This document shows positions 17,577-26,783 of a DNA stretch of 64,000 bases, in pieces. The stretch is taken from assembly GCA_045613305.1 (NCBI GenBank), contig JAZLAU010000001.1, positions 62,001 to 126,000 on the forward strand. The letters are read 5' to 3'. The notes below the pieces were generated by a model. It was given only the letters and a program-made list of their open reading frames with translations, did not search any database and was not told where the DNA came from. The position numbers and the translations under genes are program-made. The DNA is from SFTJ01 sp045613305 (GTDB lineage Bacteria > Bacteroidota > Bacteroidia > Bacteroidales > Muribaculaceae). Position 1 is the first letter of the stretch, and each line of letters begins with the position of its first letter.

Positions 17577-18995
17577 ATGATAAGTGCAAGTGTACAAAGA
17601 TTAAAGTATGTGCTTGGCGATTTTGCATCGTCAACTATTGCTTGGTTTATGTATACTTGCATTCGTTATGTTATAAATGAAGACCTAATGCATCTTCAAG
17701 GATACAAATCATTGGATGACTTTTTATTGTCGCCTAATGTGATTTTGGGGATGGCGCTTTTCCCGATAGTGATGATGGGAGTTTATTATTTATCGGGATA
17801 TTATAATGAGGTTTTCAGAAAATCACGATTGCAAGAATTGTTCACAACGCTTGCGAGCACGGTGATTAATTCGCTGATGATATTCTTCTCGGCACTGATA
17901 AACGACATGGCAACCGATAGGGCTTATAATTATGAGATGATTCTTATTTTGTTCGGCCTATTGTTTGTTTTTGTTTATTGTGTAAGGGCTATAATAACCT
18001 CTCACGGCTCACGAATGATAAAAAACCGCAAATGGCAGTTTAATACGCTTGTGATAGGCGATGGCAAAGATGCCGTAGCCTTGGGCCGAAACTTTAACAA
18101 AATGAGGGAAAGCATAGGCTATAATGTGGTGGGCTATGTGCATATAGCGGGAGAGGAGAGTGCCACCGAGGGGAGTTATGAGTTGTCGTCGCTTAAGTCG
18201 GTTTGCGCAGAACTGGGTGTGCAAGAATTGATTGTGGCGCCCACGGGTAGCGACACAAAAGTGGTGTTAGATACAATAAACCAATTGTTCACACTAAATT
18301 TGCCCATTAAGATAACCCCAACATTGTCGGACATAATTCTATCGAGGGTAAAGCTGCAGCAATTGGTAGGAGACCCGTTGGTCGACATTTCAAGCAGTAG
18401 CATGAGCGAAAGTTCCAAAAACATAAAGCGCTTGTTTGATGTGCTTATTTCAGGGGTTTCGATTGTGTTGCTGTTGCCGGTGTATGTGCTATTGGCTGTG
18501 CTTATAAAGCTTGATACAAAGGGTGGCGTGGTTTATAAGCAAACAAGAATAGGTTTGCATAAAAAGCCGTTCAAAATCTATAAATTCAGGAGTATGATTG
18601 AGAACGCTGAAAATTTAAATGAGCCACAATTAAGCAGCGACGATGATCCCCGAATAACCAAAGTGGGTAAGTGGATGCGAAAATACAGACTTGATGAAAC
18701 ATTGCAGTTTATAAATGTGTTGAAAGGCGATATGTCGTTAGTCGGTCCGCGTCCGGAAAGAGAATTCTATATAAATCAGATAACAAAGCAAGTTCCTTAT
18801 TACTCGTTGTTGCATCAGGTGCGTCCTGGCATTACATCGCTTGGAATGGTGAAATATGGCTATGCGTGCAGCGTTGATGAAATGATTGAACGGACGAAAT
18901 ACGATTTGCTTTATCTTGAAAATATGTCGTTAATAAATGACATAAAGATAATGATTTACACCGTTAAGATAGTAATAAATGGAAGTGGAGTTTAA
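17577..18995 (+). CDS. Undecaprenyl-phosphate sugar-1-phosphate transferase (polyprenyl glycosylphosphotransferase)
   Basis: A 472-residue membrane enzyme of the PHPT family that starts exopolysaccharide or O-antigen repeat units. About four N-terminal helices (residues about 12-130) precede a Rossmann-like region (about 150-245, LVIGDGKDAVALGRNF). A fifth helix at about 290-310 leads into the catalytic bacterial sugar-transferase domain with KQTRIGLHKKPFKIYKFRSM, RLDETLQFINVLKGDMSLVGPRPE and RPGITSLGMVKYG. The donor sugar (glucose, galactose or other) cannot be told. The next gene starts 2 bases after the stop. Confidence 0.92.
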   Translation: MISASVQRLKYVLGDFASSTIAWFMYTCIRYVINEDLMHLQGYKSLDDFLLSPNVILGMALFPIVMMGVYYLSGYYNEVFRKSRLQELFTTLASTVINSLMIFFSALINDMATDRAYNYEMILILFGLLFVFVYCVRAIITSHGSRMIKNRKWQFNTLVIGDGKDAVALGRNFNKMRESIGYNVVGYVHIAGEESATEGSYELSSLKSVCAELGVQELIVAPTGSDTKVVLDTINQLFTLNLPIKITPTLSDIILSRVKLQQLVGDPLVDISSSSMSESSKNIKRLFDVLISGVSIVLLLPVYVLLAVLIKLDTKGGVVYKQTRIGLHKKPFKIYKFRSMIENAENLNEPQLSSDDDPRITKVGKWMRKYRLDETLQFINVLKGDMSLVGPRPEREFYINQITKQVPYYSLLHQVRPGITSLGMVKYGYACSVDEMIERTKYDLLYLENMSLINDIKIMIYTVKIVINGSGV

Positions 18996-18997
18996 TT

Positions 18998-20800
18998 ATG
19001 ATAGACAGCGTAAAACATAAAAAACGGGAGAATCTGTTGATGCGAGTGTTGAGGTGGCGCGAGGAGCACATCTCAGAATCACAGTGTGTGATTATTCTGG
19101 CATTGCTCACGGGTATAACATCTGGATTAGCGGCTGTGTTGCTTAAATCGCTAATTGAACATATATCAATGTTGCTAACCTCGCGTTTGTCGTTAACAGA
19201 GGATAATTACTTGTATTTGATAACACCAATTATAGGTATTTTTATAGTTGGGGTTTATGTTCGATATGTAGTAAAGGACAATATATCGCACGGTGTTACA
19301 CAAGTGCTCTATGCAATTTCGCAAAACAAGAGCAGATTGAAATTGCATAATGTTTACACTTCGGTTGTAGCCAGTTCGGTGACAATTGGCTTTGGCGGTT
19401 CGGTAGGAGCTGAAGGCCCGATAGTGTATACTGGTGCTGCAATAGGTTCGAACTTGGGTAGCGCCTTGAGATTGTCGCCCAAGACCCTGATGGTGCTCGT
19501 AGGTTGTGGTGCAGCAGCTGGTATAGCCGGCATATTCAAGGCTCCAATAGCAGGCGTGCTATTTACTGTAGAGGTGCTAATGCTCGACTTAACAGCAGCA
19601 TCGGTTATGCCACTTATTGTGGCCGCAGTGGCTGGTGCAACTGTTGCATATGTATATACTGGTTATAACGTTGAGTTTTTCTTTTCTCAAAGTGAGCCAT
19701 TCTATGCATCGGGTATACCATATGTGATAATGCTTGGTTTATTCTGCGGCTTTGTATCGCTTTACTTTACCGGAGCAATGGGTGTAATGGAACGAATTTT
19801 TAGTAAACTAAAAAATCCGTGGATAAAGTTTGCAATAGGTTCAATTATATTGAGTTTGTTGATTTATTTATTGCCTCCGCTATATGGTGAAGGTTATGGA
19901 CCTATAAATATGCTGTTGAATGGTAATGTGTCGGAAATATTTGATAATAGTGCATTCTATGAGCATCGTAACGATGTGTTTTATATATGTGCATTTATAG
20001 GAATGATAATAATAGCCAAAGTGTTTGCTACGAGTGCCACTAATGGAGGCGGCGGTGTGGGAGGAACGTTTGCACCATCGCTTTATGTTGGTTGCATGGC
20101 GGGATTCTTCTTCGCATATTTGGTTAATTCGTTAGGAATAATTGATATTACATTGTCGACAAAGAACTTTGCATTGGCAGGTATGGCCGGGGTGATGGCC
20201 GGCGTAATGCATGCTCCGCTGATGGCAATATTCTTAACTGCAGAAATGACTGGTGGTTATGAGTTGTTCTTGCCATTATTGATTGTTTCGGCTATTTCAT
20301 ACGGTACTGTGAGAGTATTCTCAAGATATAGCATTTACACCAAGCGTTTGGCTTTGCGTGGCGAATTGCTAACACACGAGAAAGACAAGACCGTTTTGAC
20401 ATTGATGAAGATTGATAATGTGATTGAAAAAGACTTTATTGAAGTGCACCCCGAAATGAACTTAAAAGAAATGGTGCAAGTAATTTCGCAATCACAGCGC
20501 AATTTGTTCCCGGTAACTGATAAGGATGGAATATTGATAGGTATAGTCCTCCTTGATGATATCAGAAATATTATGTTCCGCCCCGACTTGTATAAGAAGA
20601 TGTTTGTTAGTAAATTCATGTCAGTACCGTCGGCTAAGATTGAATTAGGTATGCCAATGGAACAAGTGATGAAGACGTTTGATAATACAAACGCGTGGAA
20701 TTTGCCGGTTGTTGACAATGGTAAATATGTTGGCTTTGTGTCGAAGTCAAAGATTTTTAATTCATATAGAAGCGTATTGAAACAATATACTGAAGATTAA
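18998..20800 (+). CDS. CLC-family chloride channel/transporter with CBS domains
   Basis: A 600-residue protein with a CLC membrane domain (about residues 30-435) and two cytoplasmic CBS domains (about 455-510 and 535-595). Selectivity motifs visible: GSVGAEGPIV (the GxEGP gating glutamate), KAPIAGVLFTVEVL, and GGGVGGTFAPSLYVG. In CLC H+/Cl- exchangers such as E. coli ClcA a second glutamate follows the conserved one in the FxxEE motif; here that position is valine (FTVEV), as in passive CLC channels. So it may be a channel rather than an antiporter; this is inference from one residue. fmt starts 2 bases after the stop. Confidence 0.92.
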   Translation: MIDSVKHKKRENLLMRVLRWREEHISESQCVIILALLTGITSGLAAVLLKSLIEHISMLLTSRLSLTEDNYLYLITPIIGIFIVGVYVRYVVKDNISHGVTQVLYAISQNKSRLKLHNVYTSVVASSVTIGFGGSVGAEGPIVYTGAAIGSNLGSALRLSPKTLMVLVGCGAAAGIAGIFKAPIAGVLFTVEVLMLDLTAASVMPLIVAAVAGATVAYVYTGYNVEFFFSQSEPFYASGIPYVIMLGLFCGFVSLYFTGAMGVMERIFSKLKNPWIKFAIGSIILSLLIYLLPPLYGEGYGPINMLLNGNVSEIFDNSAFYEHRNDVFYICAFIGMIIIAKVFATSATNGGGGVGGTFAPSLYVGCMAGFFFAYLVNSLGIIDITLSTKNFALAGMAGVMAGVMHAPLMAIFLTAEMTGGYELFLPLLIVSAISYGTVRVFSRYSIYTKRLALRGELLTHEKDKTVLTLMKIDNVIEKDFIEVHPEMNLKEMVQVISQSQRNLFPVTDKDGILIGIVLLDDIRNIMFRPDLYKKMFVSKFMSVPSAKIELGMPMEQVMKTFDNTNAWNLPVVDNGKYVGFVSKSKIFNSYRSVLKQYTED

Positions 20801-20802
20801 CA

Positions 20803-21765
20803 ATGGAAAAAAACGATTTAAGAATAGTATTTTTAGGAACACCAGACTTTGCTGTTGAAAGTTTACGTCGTCTTGTAGAAGGTGGATATAATATTGTAGG
20901 CGTAATAACTATGCCAGATAAAATAGCGGGTAGAGGACATAAGATGTTTCAGTCGCCAGTAAAAGAATATGCAGTGGCGCATGGATTGGAATTGCTTCAA
21001 CCTGTAAGTCTTAAAGACCCAGAGTTTGTGGAGGAATTAAGGTCGCTAAATGCCGATTTGCAGATTGTTATCGCATTCAGAATGTTGCCAGAAGTGGTGT
21101 GGAATATGCCAAAATATGGTACGTTTAATTTGCATGCATCGTTGTTGCCAAAATATAGAGGGGCGGCTCCTATTAACTGGGCTGTTATGAATGGCGATAC
21201 TGAAACGGGTGTTACTACATTCTTCTTGAAGCATGAAATTGACACAGGCGATGTGATTCAGCAAGAAAAAATAGGTATCTCAAGAACCGATAATGTGGGT
21301 GTTATTCACGATAAGTTGATGATGCTTGGCGCTAAGATGGTTATTGAAACTGTGGACGCTATTCTCGACGGAAGTGTGTCGCCAATTCCACAAGATGAAT
21401 TGTGTAATCAAGGAATTGAGGCAACACCTGCACCAAAGATTTTTAAAGAAACTTGTAAAATTGATTGGTCTAGACCATCGGAAGAAATATATAATCACAT
21501 AAGAGGCTTGTCGCCATATCCGGCAGCATGGACCGATATCACTAACGGCAGCGAAGAATATAGCATTAAAATATTTGAAACTTCAGAGCCGTTAGTTAAT
21601 AAGAAATTAGCGACGGGACATTTAGAATTTGATTCAAAGCATTTGTATGTGGGATGCGGAGATGGTGCAATTGAGATATTGTCGATGCAACTGTCGGGCA
21701 AAAAGCGAATGGCGCCTTCTGATTTTATGAGAGGCTTTGATTTAAGCGGATTTGCATGTAAATAA
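20803..21765 (+). CDS. fmt: Methionyl-tRNA formyltransferase
   Basis: A 320-residue enzyme that formylates initiator Met-tRNA using 10-formyl-tetrahydrofolate. The N-terminal catalytic domain starts IVFLGTPDFAVESL and contains the formyltransferase motif HASLLPKYRGAAPINWAVMNGDTETGVT (about residues 108-135), with the conserved N/H/D set (FNLHASLLP and HEIDTGD). The C-terminal OB-like domain begins with IDWSRPSEEIYNHIRGLSPYPAAW. Length and order are normal. It is the last gene of the ftsK-fmt plus-strand run. Confidence 0.96.
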   Translation: MEKNDLRIVFLGTPDFAVESLRRLVEGGYNIVGVITMPDKIAGRGHKMFQSPVKEYAVAHGLELLQPVSLKDPEFVEELRSLNADLQIVIAFRMLPEVVWNMPKYGTFNLHASLLPKYRGAAPINWAVMNGDTETGVTTFFLKHEIDTGDVIQQEKIGISRTDNVGVIHDKLMMLGAKMVIETVDAILDGSVSPIPQDELCNQGIEATPAPKIFKETCKIDWSRPSEEIYNHIRGLSPYPAAWTDITNGSEEYSIKIFETSEPLVNKKLATGHLEFDSKHLYVGCGDGAIEILSMQLSGKKRMAPSDFMRGFDLSGFACK

Positions 21766-21790
21766 TAGAAACATAAAGGTTTTTAATAGA

Positions 21791-21830
21791 AGTGAGCCCC
21801 TAAGGAGTTTTATAACTTTAGGGGCTCACT
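21791..21830. terminator. Bidirectional terminator hairpin between fmt and the glycosyltransferase
   Basis: A perfect 13-base stem (AGTGAGCCCCTAA with TTAGGGGCTCACT) around a 14-base loop, located between two convergent genes. The T run is short on both sides, but the stem is strong. Confidence 0.85.
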
Positions 21831-21883
21831 TTATGTGTAAGAAACACAATTTTTCGGCATTGTGAAAATAAGGTCTCTTCGTG

Positions 21884-22843
21884 TTATTTGTCTGTATCAG
21901 TTTCTTTTTCAATAAAGTAACGTGGACGATTTTTCACTTCTTGATATATTCGTCCTATATATTCGCCTATTATGCCGAGGCAAGTGAGTATGGCTCCACC
22001 AATAAACCATAGCGAAAGCATCAAAGATGTCCATCCCTCAATTACGCTATCGGTAATGTAACGGTAAAGACCGTAGCAGATTAAAGAAGCCGACACGAAC
22101 ATGAATAAAATGCCGAGCGTAGTGATAAATCGCAGCGGTTTTGTAGAAAATGACGTAATGCCGTCAAAGGCAAAGTTTATCATTTTCGACACAGGGTATT
22201 TAGACTTACCAGCCACTCTTTCCTTGCGATTGTAATAAACGCATTTGTAAGGAAAACCTATGTTTTTTACCATGCCACGTAAGAAAATGTTTCTTTCGGG
22301 GAATGCCATAAGTGCATTTAGGGCTTTACGGCTCATTAGTCTGAAGTCGCCGTGGTTGTAAATTATTTCGCCATCAAGAGAGTCCATGAGGCGATAGAAT
22401 GAGCGTGCCGATAAATGTTTGAAAAACGAATCGTGCTTTCTTTCTTTGCGAACGCCAAACACGATGTCGTTGCCTTCGTGATATGCTTCAAGCATTTGGT
22501 CGAACACCTCAATGTCGTCTTGCAAATCGGCATCAATGCTTATGGTAGCATCAAAATTCATTTGTGATGCTTTTTCTAAACCCGCCCAAAGTGCATTTTG
22601 GTGGCCTACGTTGTGCGATAGTTTTAGACCTAAAACAAGACTGTTGGTTAAGGAGTTTTGCTCTATTATATGCCACGTGTTGTCGGTACTGCCATCATCT
22701 ACAAAAATCAGTAACCCGTTTTCTATAATGCCTAATCGTGTCAGGCGAAGTATGGAGCAAGTGAGTCGCTCAATGGTGATGGGCAACACTTCTTGCTCGT
22801 TAAAGCATGGAATTACAATTGCGAGTTTTGTGCTTTTTGACAT
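21884..22843 (-). CDS. GtrB/DPM1-like family 2 glycosyltransferase
   Basis: A 319-residue membrane-bound glycosyltransferase. The GT-A domain has VIPCFNEQEVL, the nucleotide-sugar motif FVDDGSTDNTW (about residues 47-57), the metal motif SIDADLQDD (about 98-106) and FRLMSRKAL. Two C-terminal helices (about 235-260 and 270-295) anchor it. These features match enzymes that move a sugar from a nucleotide donor to undecaprenyl or dolichyl phosphate (GtrB, ArnC-like). The sugar and target are not determined. It stands alone, convergent with fmt. Confidence 0.9.
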   Translation of the reverse strand: MSKSTKLAIVIPCFNEQEVLPITIERLTCSILRLTRLGIIENGLLIFVDDGSTDNTWHIIEQNSLTNSLVLGLKLSHNVGHQNALWAGLEKASQMNFDATISIDADLQDDIEVFDQMLEAYHEGNDIVFGVRKERKHDSFFKHLSARSFYRLMDSLDGEIIYNHGDFRLMSRKALNALMAFPERNIFLRGMVKNIGFPYKCVYYNRKERVAGKSKYPVSKMINFAFDGITSFSTKPLRFITTLGILFMFVSASLICYGLYRYITDSVIEGWTSLMLSLWFIGGAILTCLGIIGEYIGRIYQEVKNRPRYFIEKETDTDK

Positions 22844-22866
22844 GGGAATAGCATATGTTGTTCACG

Positions 22867-22874
22867 CAAATTTA
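22867..22874 (-). promoter_or_regulatory. Candidate -7 box for the glycosyltransferase gene
   Basis: On the minus strand this reads TAAATTTG, a full match to TAnnTTTG, 23 bases before the ATG at 22843. The -33 region is weak (TTTC at a short spacing of 17). Confidence 0.35.
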
Positions 22875-23002
22875 ATCATTTTAATTCTATAGAAAGAATA
22901 AAAACGAAAGATACTACAAAATAAGTTGATTTTTAACTTGGCAGTGAGGTGTAATGATGTGATTTTATACAATAATTTGATGGAAAATTTTGGCGAATGC
23001 AT

Positions 23003-23033
23003 TTTCATTATAGACAACAATTAGTTAATTTTG
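23003..23033 (+). promoter_or_regulatory. Candidate promoter of the hydrolase-Mur ligase-Ddl operon
   Basis: TTTC at 23003-23006, 19 bases, then TAATTTTG at 23026-23033, a good Bacteroidetes -33/-7 match. It lies in the 260-base divergent spacer 22844-23103, which holds no gene that I can see. The leader to ATG 23104 would be about 65 bases. Confidence 0.5.
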
Positions 23034-23103
23034 TAGGTTAATAAACGAAAAAATAACAAGCGCGTCTTGAACCGTGTAAGTGCTTGCTACTTAATAGGAT
23101 AAT

Positions 23104-23889
23104 ATGAAGAATTATATAAACATTAAGGGCGTGAATTTTTGCTATAATGTAGAAGGCGAAGGCAACCCCATAATTTTAATGCATGGATGGGGATGCAATC
23201 ACACAACATTGAAAAGCATAGAACAAACCCTTTCGCCATATATGAAAGTGTACAATGTGGACTTTCCTGGATTTGGTGAGAGCACTGAACCTGACAGTGT
23301 TTGGGGAGTAGAAGAATACACTCAATTGATTGAAGAATTAGTTAAACTCGAAGGATTGGAATCGCCAGTGTTGTTGGGCCATTCTTTTGGGGGAAGAGTT
23401 GGATTGTTATACTCGTCGCGAAATGTGGTTAACAAACTTATCTTGACCGATGCTGCAGGCGTGAAACCCAAAAGGGGATTGAAGTACTACTATAAAGTGT
23501 ACTCCTTTAAGATGATGAAGCGAGTAGTGCTTGCGCTGTATGGCAAAGAAAAAGGTGAAGCGAAGTTAAATGAAATTCGTTCAAAAAAAGGCTCGAGCGA
23601 CTATAACAACTCTACTCCAAAGATGCGAGCAATATTGAGTAAGGTGGTAAATGAGGATTTGAAGCATGTAATGCCAAACATTAAGTGTCCTACATTGTTA
23701 ATTTGGGGAGAGAACGATACGGCAACTCCACTAAGTGACGCAAAGACAATGGAAAAACTAATCCCTGATGCGGGTTTGGTTTCATTTCCAAATGCTGGCC
23801 ACTATAGTTTCTTGGATAACCCATATCAGTATCAAGCAGTGATAAAGAGTTTTTTGAATAAAGAAATTGAAAATAGTTCAAAGAAATAA
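23104..23889 (+). CDS. Alpha/beta-fold hydrolase of the Mur ligase/Ddl cluster
   Basis: A 261-residue cytoplasmic alpha/beta hydrolase with no signal peptide. The oxyanion segment is LMHGWGCNHTT (about residues 23-33), the nucleophile elbow is GHSFGG (Ser about residue 97), the acid is in LLIWGENDTATP (Asp about 205), and the histidine is in NAGHYSFLDNP (about 234). The complete Ser-Asp-His triad implies an active esterase or peptidase-like enzyme. The substrate is unknown. It sits 3 bases before a membrane Mur ligase and a Ddl homologue, so a role on a peptidoglycan-type peptide or an ester is possible but inferred. Confidence 0.87.
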   Translation: MKNYINIKGVNFCYNVEGEGNPIILMHGWGCNHTTLKSIEQTLSPYMKVYNVDFPGFGESTEPDSVWGVEEYTQLIEELVKLEGLESPVLLGHSFGGRVGLLYSSRNVVNKLILTDAAGVKPKRGLKYYYKVYSFKMMKRVVLALYGKEKGEAKLNEIRSKKGSSDYNNSTPKMRAILSKVVNEDLKHVMPNIKCPTLLIWGENDTATPLSDAKTMEKLIPDAGLVSFPNAGHYSFLDNPYQYQAVIKSFLNKEIENSSKK

Positions 23890-23892
23890 TAC

Positions 23893-25467
23893 ATGGAATT
23901 GACAATTGTTGCTAACATAATATTTGTTGCATCGGCTATATTTGGAATTGCAGTCATGCTAAGGCACGACATGCAGATGATGCAACAGAACTCATATCGT
24001 AATGAGCGTTACCTAAAATGGTTTAAGCAAAACAAAGAAGCACTCGACTCGTCACGCTTATCGGCGATTATAGTGGGCGTAATTGCGTTGTTTTCTAATG
24101 CGTGGTATGTGTTGTTGGTTGCGTCGTTAGTGCTTATACTTGGCGCTGTGGCTGAATTGAAAAAGAAATTTAAGAAACCTCTTGTTTTCACAAAACGAGT
24201 GGCGAGATTTTATTTCACAGAATTGATTATGGTGCTGGCTATATTGAGCATTATAGGTGCTCTTGCTGGCAGCATGGCAATTATAGGTGCAGCGGGTGCA
24301 TTAGTTGTGGGCTTGTCATATGTTTTCACGTTATCAGTAAATTGGTTGCTGAAACCTGTAGAAAAGCATATTAATGACGGCTTTGTGAAAGATGCAAAAC
24401 GTATGCTTTCTCAAATGCCAAATATGACAATAGTGGGTATAACCGGCAGTTACGGAAAAACAAGCACCAAGCATTATTTGAATCGCATTTTAAGTGAAAA
24501 ATATTCGGTGTTGATGACACCGGGCAGTTACAACACCCCAATGGGAGTTGTGCGTACGGTGCGAGAAATGATGCAACCCTATAACGACTTGTTCATTGTT
24601 GAAATGGGTGCGAAGAATGTTGGAGACATTAAGGAAATATGCGATATAGTAAACCCGCAGTTGGGTATAGTGACAGCAGTAGGTGCTCAACATTTGGAAT
24701 CGTTTAAATCGATTGAAAATGTTCAACGTACAAAATTTGAACTTGTTGATGCTTTGCCAAGTGATGGCTTTGCTGTAGTAAATAATGATTTCCCATATGT
24801 TGCAAATAGAGAAGTTGACAATGTGGAATGTGTGAGATACAGCGTAGGCGAAGAGAACAATGGCACATATAGAGCAGTAAACATAAGATATAGTTCAAGC
24901 GGCACGTCGTTCACAATAGAAGGTGCAGGAAAGAGTATTGACTTGACCACAAAACTGGTGGGAGAGTGCAACATAAGCAACTTGATGGCAGCAGTGATTA
25001 TAGCCATCAAACTTGAAGTGCCAGAGCAGAAAATTAAGTATGCCGTTAGCAAAATAGAGCAAGTGGAGCATCGCTTGAATGTGAAACGTACGGCATCGGG
25101 TATAACTATCATAGATGATGCATTCAATAGTAATCCCGACGGGTCGCGAATGGCACTTGATGTGCTTGCAGGAATGACAAGCGGAAAACGCATAGTTATA
25201 ACTCCGGGTATGATAGAACTTGGAGAAAAACAAGCATATTACAATGAATTGTTTGGCGAGCATATTGCAGAAACATGTGATGTGGCAATTATCGTGGGCC
25301 AATATAATAGAGAATCGATAGTGAAGGGTATGAAAAATAAAGGCATGACCGATGAAAAAATCAGATTGGCTAATTCGTTTGCAGAGGCTCAGCAAATGAT
25401 GCTTGGTTTTGCAAAATCGGGCGATATTGTGCTTTATGAAAATGACCTTCCTGATACATTTAAATAG
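23893..25467 (+). CDS. Membrane-anchored Mur ligase family protein (MurF-like)
   Basis: A 524-residue protein. The N-terminal 155 residues hold about four or five membrane segments (e.g. 5-20, 57-85, 110-150) in place of the usual MurF N-terminal UMP-binding domain. The Mur ligase core follows: ATP loop GITGSYGKTSTKHY (about residues 182-195), VEMGAKNVGDI with the metal glutamate, GIVTAVGAQHLESF, NISNLMAAVIIA, and the C-terminal domain beginning VEHRLNVKRTASGITIIDDAFNSNP. MurF adds D-Ala-D-Ala to UDP-MurNAc-tripeptide; whether this protein does so is unproven. The adjacent Ddl homologue supports a dipeptide-adding role. It may be a second, specialised MurF-type ligase. Confidence 0.88.
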   Translation: MELTIVANIIFVASAIFGIAVMLRHDMQMMQQNSYRNERYLKWFKQNKEALDSSRLSAIIVGVIALFSNAWYVLLVASLVLILGAVAELKKKFKKPLVFTKRVARFYFTELIMVLAILSIIGALAGSMAIIGAAGALVVGLSYVFTLSVNWLLKPVEKHINDGFVKDAKRMLSQMPNMTIVGITGSYGKTSTKHYLNRILSEKYSVLMTPGSYNTPMGVVRTVREMMQPYNDLFIVEMGAKNVGDIKEICDIVNPQLGIVTAVGAQHLESFKSIENVQRTKFELVDALPSDGFAVVNNDFPYVANREVDNVECVRYSVGEENNGTYRAVNIRYSSSGTSFTIEGAGKSIDLTTKLVGECNISNLMAAVIIAIKLEVPEQKIKYAVSKIEQVEHRLNVKRTASGITIIDDAFNSNPDGSRMALDVLAGMTSGKRIVITPGMIELGEKQAYYNELFGEHIAETCDVAIIVGQYNRESIVKGMKNKGMTDEKIRLANSFAEAQQMMLGFAKSGDIVLYENDLPDTFK

Positions 25468-25496
25468 AATAAACTATATTAATTAAAATAATAAAG

Positions 25497-26714
25497 ATGA
25501 AAACTAACATTGGTGTTTTTTTCGGTGGCCGAAGCACAGAGCACGAAATTTCGGTAATTTCGGCGTCACAAGCCATGGCTGCAATTAACCGTGATAAATA
25601 TGACGTAACTCCGATTTATATATCAAAACAAGGCAAGTGGTATACTGGTGAATTGTTGTTTGATGTAAAGAATTATCGTGATATTAAGACATTGCTTGCA
25701 CAATGTCAGGAAGTTTACATGCGACCAATCTATGACGATTATAACCTGTATAAAACTAAGAAACCGTTGTTCGGAAGTGAAGTGTATGCTAAACTTGATG
25801 TGGTTATACCAGTGCTTCATGGCTCGAACGTGGAAGATGGTATCTTTGAAGGTGTGTTGCAAACTATAGGCATTCCTTATGCAGGATGTGATGTTTTGGC
25901 AAGCGCAAATGGCATGGATAAGATTACCATGAAGATGATATTGCAAGCATGCAATATTCCTGTGGTTGATTATGTGTGGTTTACCGACAAACAATGGTTT
26001 GCTCAACGAGATGAGTTGATTGCAAGCATTGAGGAAAAGTTGAATTATCCGGTAATCGTAAAACCTGCAAATTTAGGTTCATCGGTGGGAATTGGTTGCG
26101 CTCACAACAGAGAAGAGCTGATTGAAAAGGTTGACAATGCAGAGCAATATTCTTCGCGCATCATAGTGGAATATATGGTAAAAGAGTTGCAAGAAATTAA
26201 TTGTTCGGTGCTTGGCGATTGTGATGACTATCAGACTTCAGTATTGGAACAACCATTAACATCACAAGATATTTTGACATATACTGATAAGTATATGGGC
26301 GGCACTAAAGGCGCGCAGGGGATGGCTGCATCAGCAAAGAAATTCCCTGCAGACTTGCCTGAAGTGGAAACTAAGAGAATTCAATTCTTGGCAGGTGAAA
26401 CATTCCGTGTGTTGTCGTGTCATGGCGTAAGTAGAGTGGACGTGATGATTGAGGGCGCAAGTGCTCCTGACGAAACAGGATGTAGAAAGATATATGTTAA
26501 CGAAATCAATACTATACCGGGGTCATTGTCGTTCTACCTGTGGGAAGGTTCGGGCATACGATTTGATCAGGAAATGGATAAACTTGTGCAACTTGCTATT
26601 AAGAGAAAGAGAGAGCAAGGCATGAAGACTGTAAGTTACGACCAAAACATTTTTAGCCTTGGCGGCGGAGGCACTAAAGGCGCAAAAGGAACAAAGTGTG
26701 GCGGAGTAAAATAA
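25497..26714 (+). CDS. D-alanine-D-alanine ligase family protein
   Basis: A 405-residue ATP-grasp enzyme. Signatures are GGRSTEHEISVISA near the N-terminus, VLHGSNVEDGIFEGVLQTIGIPYAGCD, IVKPANLGSSVGIG and the metal-binding VNEINTIPGSLSFYLWE. It is longer than usual (Ddl is about 300-370 residues). It has an extended omega-loop (DKYMGGTKGAQGMAASAKKFP) that keeps the K-Y pair typical of D-Ala/D-Ala enzymes, and a glycine-rich tail (SLGGGGTKGAKGTKCGG). The product is probably D-Ala-D-Ala or a related dipeptide used by the Mur ligase upstream. It may be the cell's second Ddl, since in Bacteroides a ddl is usually found elsewhere, near rluD; that is a recollection, not seen here. Confidence 0.87.
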   Translation: MKTNIGVFFGGRSTEHEISVISASQAMAAINRDKYDVTPIYISKQGKWYTGELLFDVKNYRDIKTLLAQCQEVYMRPIYDDYNLYKTKKPLFGSEVYAKLDVVIPVLHGSNVEDGIFEGVLQTIGIPYAGCDVLASANGMDKITMKMILQACNIPVVDYVWFTDKQWFAQRDELIASIEEKLNYPVIVKPANLGSSVGIGCAHNREELIEKVDNAEQYSSRIIVEYMVKELQEINCSVLGDCDDYQTSVLEQPLTSQDILTYTDKYMGGTKGAQGMAASAKKFPADLPEVETKRIQFLAGETFRVLSCHGVSRVDVMIEGASAPDETGCRKIYVNEINTIPGSLSFYLWEGSGIRFDQEMDKLVQLAIKRKREQGMKTVSYDQNIFSLGGGGTKGAKGTKCGGVK

Positions 26715-26744
26715 AAAATAACAAAATAGTTGATGTTATATAAA

Positions 26745-26779
26745 GAAAACGGGTGCTGACAATGTCAGCGCCCGTTTTC
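26745..26779. terminator. Bidirectional terminator between the Ddl gene and the PD-(D/E)XK gene
   Basis: A 16-base stem with one G-T pair (GAAAACGGGTGCTGAC with GTCAGCGCCCGTTTTC) and a 3-base loop. The A run on the left and T-rich right side allow function in both directions between two convergent genes. Confidence 0.9.
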
Positions 26780-26783
26780 ACTT

